A DNA stretch of 23,554 nt from the NCBI GenBank assembly GCA_033557675.1, contig JAWQRM010000374.1, positions 1 to 23,554 on the forward strand, given 5' to 3'. Positions 19,125 through 23,554 of the stretch are shown in pieces (position 1 is the first letter of the stretch; the number at the start of each line of letters is the position of its first letter). The notes below the pieces were generated by a model, which saw nothing but the letters and a program-made list of their open reading frames with translations, did no database searches and was not told the DNA's origin. The position numbers and the translations under genes were made by a program. The stretch comes from Coptodactyla brooksi. Lineage: Eukaryota > Arthropoda > Insecta > Coleoptera > Scarabaeidae.

Positions 19125-19159
19125 CTGATGATGCTAACTTGGTTAGCGAAACCTGCGTC
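19125..19159 (+). ncRNA. hammerhead ribozyme motif with intact core (Penelope-like)
   Basis: CTGATGA (19125-19131), one extra T, a perfect 6-bp stem II GCTAAC/GTTAGC with loop TTG (19133-19147), GAAA (19148-19151), a one-pair stem III C-G around CTGC, then GTC with the expected cleavage after C 19159. Every core residue of the hammerhead consensus is present. The very short stem III is typical of the minimalist hammerheads described in Penelope-like retroelements, thought to work as dimers. Downstream TTTTGGTGTAGTGGTG (19179-19194) matches the outer stem I strand of the copy at 7922-8080, but its pairing partner upstream is gone, so this copy is 5'-truncated. The extra base between the core and stem II is shared by all three copies here. 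Confidence 0.65.
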
Positions 19160-19194
19160 GCGCATCTTTTCTTCACATTTTGGTGTAGTGGTGT

Positions 19195-21199
19195 ATTCTA
19201 GTTATTTAATTGGCATACTGGCATACTATGTATATGCAAGAAATATGAAAACCAAGGAAGGATTGTGCACTCATATTATACATGCTTGTAAATCGAAATT
19301 TATGATGCCATTTTTGATCACCAGTGATACAAAATGAAACAGAAGCTTAGAAAATTGGTTACTTATTTATTTTGCATATTTGCTTTATTTTGAGTACGTT
19401 TGTTTCTTCATTCCCTTATCTACTTCATGTGTTTTAGAATTGCTTTGATTTGATTATTTCAAGAGCTATAGTTAGTATGCATTTATTATTTGTCTACTTC
19501 CTTAAGTTATGTTACGGTGTGTGTGGTTTCTAATTTGTTGCATAATTATGTTTCGTTTTGCTGTTTCATAATTTATTTTAAAACTTCCTTGATTTGTTTA
19601 CTTCAAATGTTTCTTCATTTTTAAGCAATTTGCTTTTTTTGTTTGATTTGTAACTTGTGATATGATTTATTTTCTGACAACATTTCCGCTTTGTATTCGA
19701 TTCATTTCATGATTCGTTTTAATTTGATTGGTTGTTTATTATGTAATCTATATTTTTGTTTGCTTTACAGTATATTACATATTCTTATTTCAGGAGAAAA
19801 GATCAAACTGGTATACACTTAGTCACACGGGCCGATTGCAATTAAGAACTATGCTATCACATATCTATACGGTGCATACGTCTTTAAAGGTGTTCATTTT
19901 TGTTACATACAAGAACTATAACTTTCTTAATGGGAATCCTACGCAGGATCGAAAAAACGTATTGCCTTTTTCGAATCTTCGGAATTTGGGGCATGTTTTG
20001 AGTGCCCTCTAGATTTCACACAAACTATGACAGTAAAACATTATTATACCAAATTTGAATTAAAATACGAATTAATTATCACAATAACTATAAAATTTTA
20101 ATATTAATGATACCAGTCGATTGCTTAGCACAAACTTCAAATGCTTTTATGTCGGTGACGGTTCATTCTACCTACATACACAAAGTATAATTTTTTTTTG
20201 TCGAAATGCCCATTAAAACTAGGTACAAAATGCAGGAAAACCAATTATAAATTAATTGAATAATACACCACAATATATTCGTATAATTCTTTCCTATACC
20301 CAATTCGTTTGTATTATTCATTCTACTGAAATCGGCATATTGCCTTGTTCCGCATTAATAGTCATACAACTATCTGACAGTTCTTGTATAATAGTTTTAC
20401 ATGTCCTACATATTTTGTAGTTTCACATATTATTTAACTCTGGGCAACGTTAGTAAGGTATCATTAAAATATTATATAGGGCTCGTTAATGCACTATTGT
20501 GTTGTAAGGCCATAATTGACTATAATTCCTAAATGGGAGCAAATGTTCAATATCTATTACTGTTTCAACAAACAACTAAAACGTCAACATACTTAAACGC
20601 ATTGGCAGCTGCTGTTTGCATGGTAAAGTACGCGATAATTAGCTCGACAAAGGTTCATGTATTATATAATCTGTAGAATGATTATAGCCGTTAATTAATA
20701 AATGCCTGGGTAAATCGCTTTAAAATATTTAAAACACGTTGTGTTACGTCTACCCTTCGGAAGCACAGTACTTTCCCAGTACAGCGAGCGTTTCTTGGAA
20801 AGTTATCCCTAGTATTAAAACTCACCAGTTGTATCGAATACTGTTGTAGGCTATTGATTTATGTAATTGCATTGTAATGAATCCTGTCTATGTCTTTCAT
20901 CTTAATAGGTATGTAACTGAAACCTAATATTTGAATTTTCATTGGATATATTATTCAGGCAGTATTCATCGATCTCTATTTATTTTTCTATCGTAGCTAA
21001 TAGTTTACGAGGGCAGACGTATAAACGTGGCTGAACTGACAATGAAATAAGTTCAACTATGATATCCATCCAATGTATATCAACAATAACAAATTAGTAT
21101 ATATAAATCCCATTAACACTACTAACCATATTTTTAACATCAAATGCAATGCTCCATCACATAGCACTACTCAATAATCTAAAAATCAAGGTAATATTC
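19195..21199. other. long spacer, partly T-rich
   Basis: 19340-19740 is strongly T/G-biased on the plus strand with repeated TTCATTTT- and GATTTG-like words. The frame at 19728-20012 is open for 94 codons with a hydrophobic start and a charged end, matching nothing I know. 20020-21199 is AT-rich with no coding signal. Nothing else can be supported. Confidence 0.5.
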
Positions 21200-22071
21200 T
21201 TTACAATTCCATTGAATATGAAACAGTAAATGCATTATTTTCTGACCACGTACCAGTATCCGCCAGAGTATAGAACATCTTTCGTAGACCACGAAAACAT
21301 AGACGTATCGTAGAGCCACCCACTGAAAAAGGCTTAAGAACGATGTTTAACATTACTAAAAAAAAACAGTAGAATTCGACTAGGTGGCCGATAATGCTAC
21401 CAGCCCAGAACACAAAGCCTCGCATTTTATTAATGTATTATTATACATTCGAATTCTATAAATGTTCAAATTTTGTTATAAATGTTTATATTTTCTGATT
21501 TCATCTTCTGATTTACGCAGATCTAAGAAATATGCGTACTTACCTCTCCTTCTTACATGATGAATATGGATCATCGCCAACGAAAGGTTTGTCTTGCATC
21601 ACCTTAATTCTTCTGGAGCCATGTGGACGGTCAGCAATTCTGTTAGGGGCTGCTCTGCTTCCGTGGAAGGCTCAAACTTACTCACTGCCGACTTATGCAG
21701 GTTTTAATGCAAGTAACTTGTATTCTGCCAACAGTGCTCTATCTTATACAATTCTTGAAGCCCCTAGACGAAGAAATACAAATTATTTCGAGTTATATGC
21801 TGTATTCGAACAGAGAAACATGATATTTTTATCTTAATATTATCATGATACAGAAAATTAAAAACCTCATAATCACATCTTTAAAAAATTACTACATTTA
21901 TGTATTACGAATAGCATTTTCCATAACGTTTTTAAGACTGCCCCTGTAACTAAAATTTTTCAAAAAGGGAATATAGGTGAACCTTCTAACTACAGACCCA
22001 TCAGCATATTATCGGTTCCTTCGAAAATTCTTGAATTTATACTTGTTATGATGAACTGTTTGAGTTCATAA
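21200..22071 (+). pseudogene. non-LTR retrotransposon fossil: end of endonuclease to start of reverse transcriptase
   Basis: The frame 21205-21270 includes LFSDHVPVSARV, the C-terminal Ser-Asp-His motif of apurinic-type endonucleases in non-LTR elements. It continues past a stop through RRPRKHRRIVEPPTEKGL to about 21420. The same frame is open again at 21880-22071 with FKTAPVTKIFQKGNIGEPSNYRPISILS and SKILEFIL, the first conserved blocks of the reverse transcriptase domain. The spacing of about 750 bp between the two motifs fits the usual linker. Within the linker a 101-codon plus-strand frame (21532-21837) is open but does not look like linker sequence; it may be a separate insertion or chance. 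The element ends abruptly at a hairpin at 22059-22107, so the catalytic YxDD part is lost. Confidence 0.65.
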
Positions 22072-22107
22072 CAAGTGATCATTTCCAGCACTTGTTATGA
22101 ACTCAAA
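22059..22107. repeat. 17-bp perfect inverted repeat truncating the LINE fossil
   Basis: TTTGAGTTCATAACAAG (22059-22075) and CTTGTTATGAACTCAAA (22091-22107) are perfect inverted copies with a 15-nt spacer. An imperfect third copy of the right arm, CTTGTTATGATGAACT, lies just upstream at 22042-22057 inside the reverse transcriptase frame. This pattern suggests a template-switch duplication at the break point. Confidence 0.9.
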
Positions 22108-22334
22108 TGGTTTTCATCGTGAAATAAACAATACAAATAAAAATTGTGTGTATTTTTGTAGCTTACATTTTATTTCTGACATTCACAAATCTCAGCAAGT
22201 TCCGAACCCAGTGCAGACGTATATTTGAAAATCACAGCCAACTGCAAAATTTTTGAAACGCACGATATATGCGTGGTTAACTTGGGAGGATTTCACAGTT
22301 CGAGTAGATCCCGGTATGCAGATCAGAGCAGAAC

Positions 22335-22376
<42 letters not shown>

Positions 22377-22479
22377 TGTAATTCTTAGATAGCTCATAAG
22401 GTATTACAAATAGCAAAAAGCTTCTTATACAAAAGGTTCTTAGTTATAAAAACTGCATATTCTAAAAATACTTTAAAAT
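22108..22479. other. spacer with TA microsatellite
   Basis: Apart from the (TA)n run at 22336-22373, AT-rich sequence with no recognisable gene. Confidence 0.5.
22336..22373. repeat. (TA)19 microsatellite
   Basis: An uninterrupted TA dinucleotide run of 38 bp. The Tyr/Ile frame read through it is an artefact. Confidence 0.97.
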
Positions 22480-23250
22480 GTACAGGGTACTCCATAGATG
22501 TAGTGCAACTCAAATTTCACTTTTTTTAAATGGAACATCATGTATACTTTCTTCTTTTTGATTTTCTCTCTCTTAGACCATCAATTTGATATCAGGTTAT
22601 GATAGGTTATACTGAGTATTTTCGGAGCTATGATCATTTATTCGATGAAACTCCCTGTACATACAAGTAGGTATTTGATTGTCATTTCTTTCGCCGCGTC
22701 AAGTATTTTGAAAAGGTATCGTTATGAATTTTATGGTTGCTCTGGTATTACTTGACCCAAGATGTACAGTGTCCCAAACCGTAAAAATTGTGGTTATTCA
22801 AAAAAATTAAATGGCACGCCCTGTATTTTTTTATCTGAGATTGAAAGAGCACCTTGAAGTGCTCTTTCAATTTTCTTAAGTTGTCCCTATACCTAAATTT
22901 AGTGATTACTGGGATATTAAGGGATATTTTAATTCAATGGTCATAACTCCGGATAAAAAAAATTTCGAGTCATCCATGAATTACACCCAGTATGTTTTAC
23001 CGGAAATTGATTGCATCTATCTCTTGTTTATTTAAATGCGAAATATTTTAAAAATCGATTGCGCTGTTGCCAACTTACTGTTGCCAACTCGTTTTTTTCT
23101 TGAATTTCCACCGTAGTTTTAGGGGGTTTCTTCAGACAAAACTCCCTAAATGCAATGAAATATTTGGCGTGGCAAAAGAAATGACAATCAAATACCTAGT
23201 TGTATGTACAGGGTGTTAAAGACAAGCCAGTTTCATCGAATATATGGTAA
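22480..23250. mobile_element. compound repeat with about 70-bp inverted arms and recurrent CAGGGTGT motifs
   Basis: 22656-22695 and 23171-23210 are inverted copies at 38 of 40 positions. Similarity continues outward (GGG(A/T)GTT, TTTCATCGA) with a 15-nt insertion in the right arm, and weakly inward (SAAATATTTGGCG against its partner), giving arms of about 70-80 bp around about 460 bp. Short words of the type TACAGGGTGT or its complement recur at about 22485, 22652, 22766, 22820, 22986 and 23207, in both orientations. There is no coding capacity inside. This looks like a non-autonomous DNA transposon or a nest of related short elements, with a perfect hairpin (22841-22872) in the middle. Confidence 0.6.
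22841..22872. repeat. 13-bp perfect hairpin inside the compound repeat
   Basis: ATTGAAAGAGCAC (22841-22853), loop CTTGAA, GTGCTCTTTCAAT (22860-22872). It lies roughly between the two inverted arms of the surrounding repeat. Confidence 0.9.
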
Positions 23251-23295
23251 TAGTTTCGAATGTACTTAGTATAGGCCATCAGTGTACTCCATATA

Positions 23296-23554
23296 CGAGG
23301 GTTGCTTTTTATGTTTCGGGATTTGGCAACCCTGGTGTTGCAATCTGGCAACTGACAGCTCTATCGTAAAGTTGGACGTTTTTGAGGTTATACGTACTCG
23401 GAACGTTTTGACATACAAGCGCTATTTGTATTGTTTACAGTAAGTTAAAAGATTCATCTGCCCCCAAAAATGGAATTAAATCGTGAACATTTTCGTGCGA
23501 TTATTTTTTACAACTTTCGACGTGGATTAAATCAGCAACAGTGCATGGATGAAC
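23296..23554 (+). mobile_element. mariner element, 5' end (continues beyond window)
   Basis: From C 23296, preceded by the TA (23294-23295) expected as target duplication, CGAGGGTTGCTTTTTATG has the look of a mariner terminal inverted repeat. Within it AGGGTTGC (23298-23305) has an inverted partner GCAACCCT (23326-23333). About 170 bp of leader separate this end from the transposase ATG at 23470, a normal distance for mariners. The partner terminal repeat lies outside the window. Confidence 0.65.
23470..23554 (+). CDS. mariner transposase, N-terminus (partial)
   Basis: ATG 23470 opens a frame of 28 codons to the window end with no stop. It begins MELNREHFRAIIFYNFRRG and continues LNQQQCMDE, the first helix-turn-helix of a mariner transposase N-terminal DNA-binding domain, which binds the terminal repeats. 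In full-length relatives the protein is about 340-350 residues and carries the three catalytic aspartates further on. In contrast to the other three mariner remains here, no damage is visible in the part seen, so this copy may be the youngest insertion. Whether it is intact cannot be judged from here. Confidence 0.75.
   Translation, partial: MELNREHFRAIIFYNFRRGLNQQQCMDE

Noticed and set aside
19728..20012. 94-codon frame with hydrophobic N-terminus and a splice-acceptor-like TTTCAG inside
   Set aside because: No homologous motif is recognisable, no donor was found, and the hydrophobic part comes from T-rich sequence.
21185..21425. Minus-strand 74-codon frame
   Set aside because: It is the antisense of the endonuclease relic whose plus-strand frame contains the SDH motif.
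22192..22416. Minus-strand frame with a Tyr/Ile run
   Set aside because: It reads through the TA microsatellite.
1..23554. CRISPR arrays, bacterial operons, rRNA genes and complete tRNAs
   Set aside because: No regularly spaced direct repeats, no ribosome-binding-site-led gene rows, and no complete cloverleaf or rRNA-like stretch were seen.

Overview
This is AT-rich nuclear DNA from an animal, most likely an insect. The case rests on the mixture of decayed elements: several mariner transposases, a hAT transposase, two non-LTR retrotransposons, Penelope-type hammerhead motifs and a Polinton/adintovirus-like capsid cluster. All are embedded in AT-rich spacer with GT, TA and ATT microsatellites. 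No bacterial gene organisation is present. I found no convincing host gene; two short exon-like blocks (8477-8586 and 8935-9033, minus strand) are the only candidates. The species cannot be named from this sequence.

Layout. 1-3090: a mariner N-terminal scrap (minus, about 671-735), a mariner transposase fossil (plus, about 1347-1915) and a hAT/DUF4371-type fossil (plus, about 1990-3085). 3090-4450: spacer with two strong hairpins. 4452-7905: the most interesting block, four consecutive plus-strand reading units that look like the structural-gene module of a Polinton/Maverick or adintovirus-like element. They are a phospholipase A2 / basic / hydrophobic / adenain-type protease gene, a jelly-roll capsid protein, a small intact ORF, and a hexon-like major capsid protein. 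All are broken except the small ORF. No polymerase, integrase or packaging ATPase was recognised. A Penelope-type fragment with a decayed hammerhead motif (7922-8080, minus) abuts the hexon remnant.

8080-14200: mostly spacer, with two exon-like blocks, a gypsy-like scrap (10011-10196), a second hammerhead-like motif (10503-10539) downstream of an unrecognised 90-codon ORF (10675-10947), and a GT microsatellite. 14216-14960: an unusually GC-rich minus-strand block, probably the 5' part of a retrotransposon. 16426-17515: the C-terminal part of a non-LTR retrotransposon ORF2 (minus). 17685-17959: two perfect hairpins and a 50-bp Penelope-like snippet between 13-bp direct repeats. 18588-19054: the C-terminal half of a mariner transposase (minus). 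19125-19159: a hammerhead motif with a fully consensus core (plus). 21200-22071: endonuclease and reverse transcriptase pieces of a second non-LTR element (plus). 22470-23250: a compound repeat with about 70-bp inverted arms. From 23296 a mariner element begins, with a so far undamaged transposase start at 23470 that runs off the window.

The genes do not form a host pathway. The window reads as a graveyard of nested insertions, whose main value is the capsid-module fossil and the three hammerhead-type RNA motifs. All family assignments are by eye from translated motifs; no database search was made.
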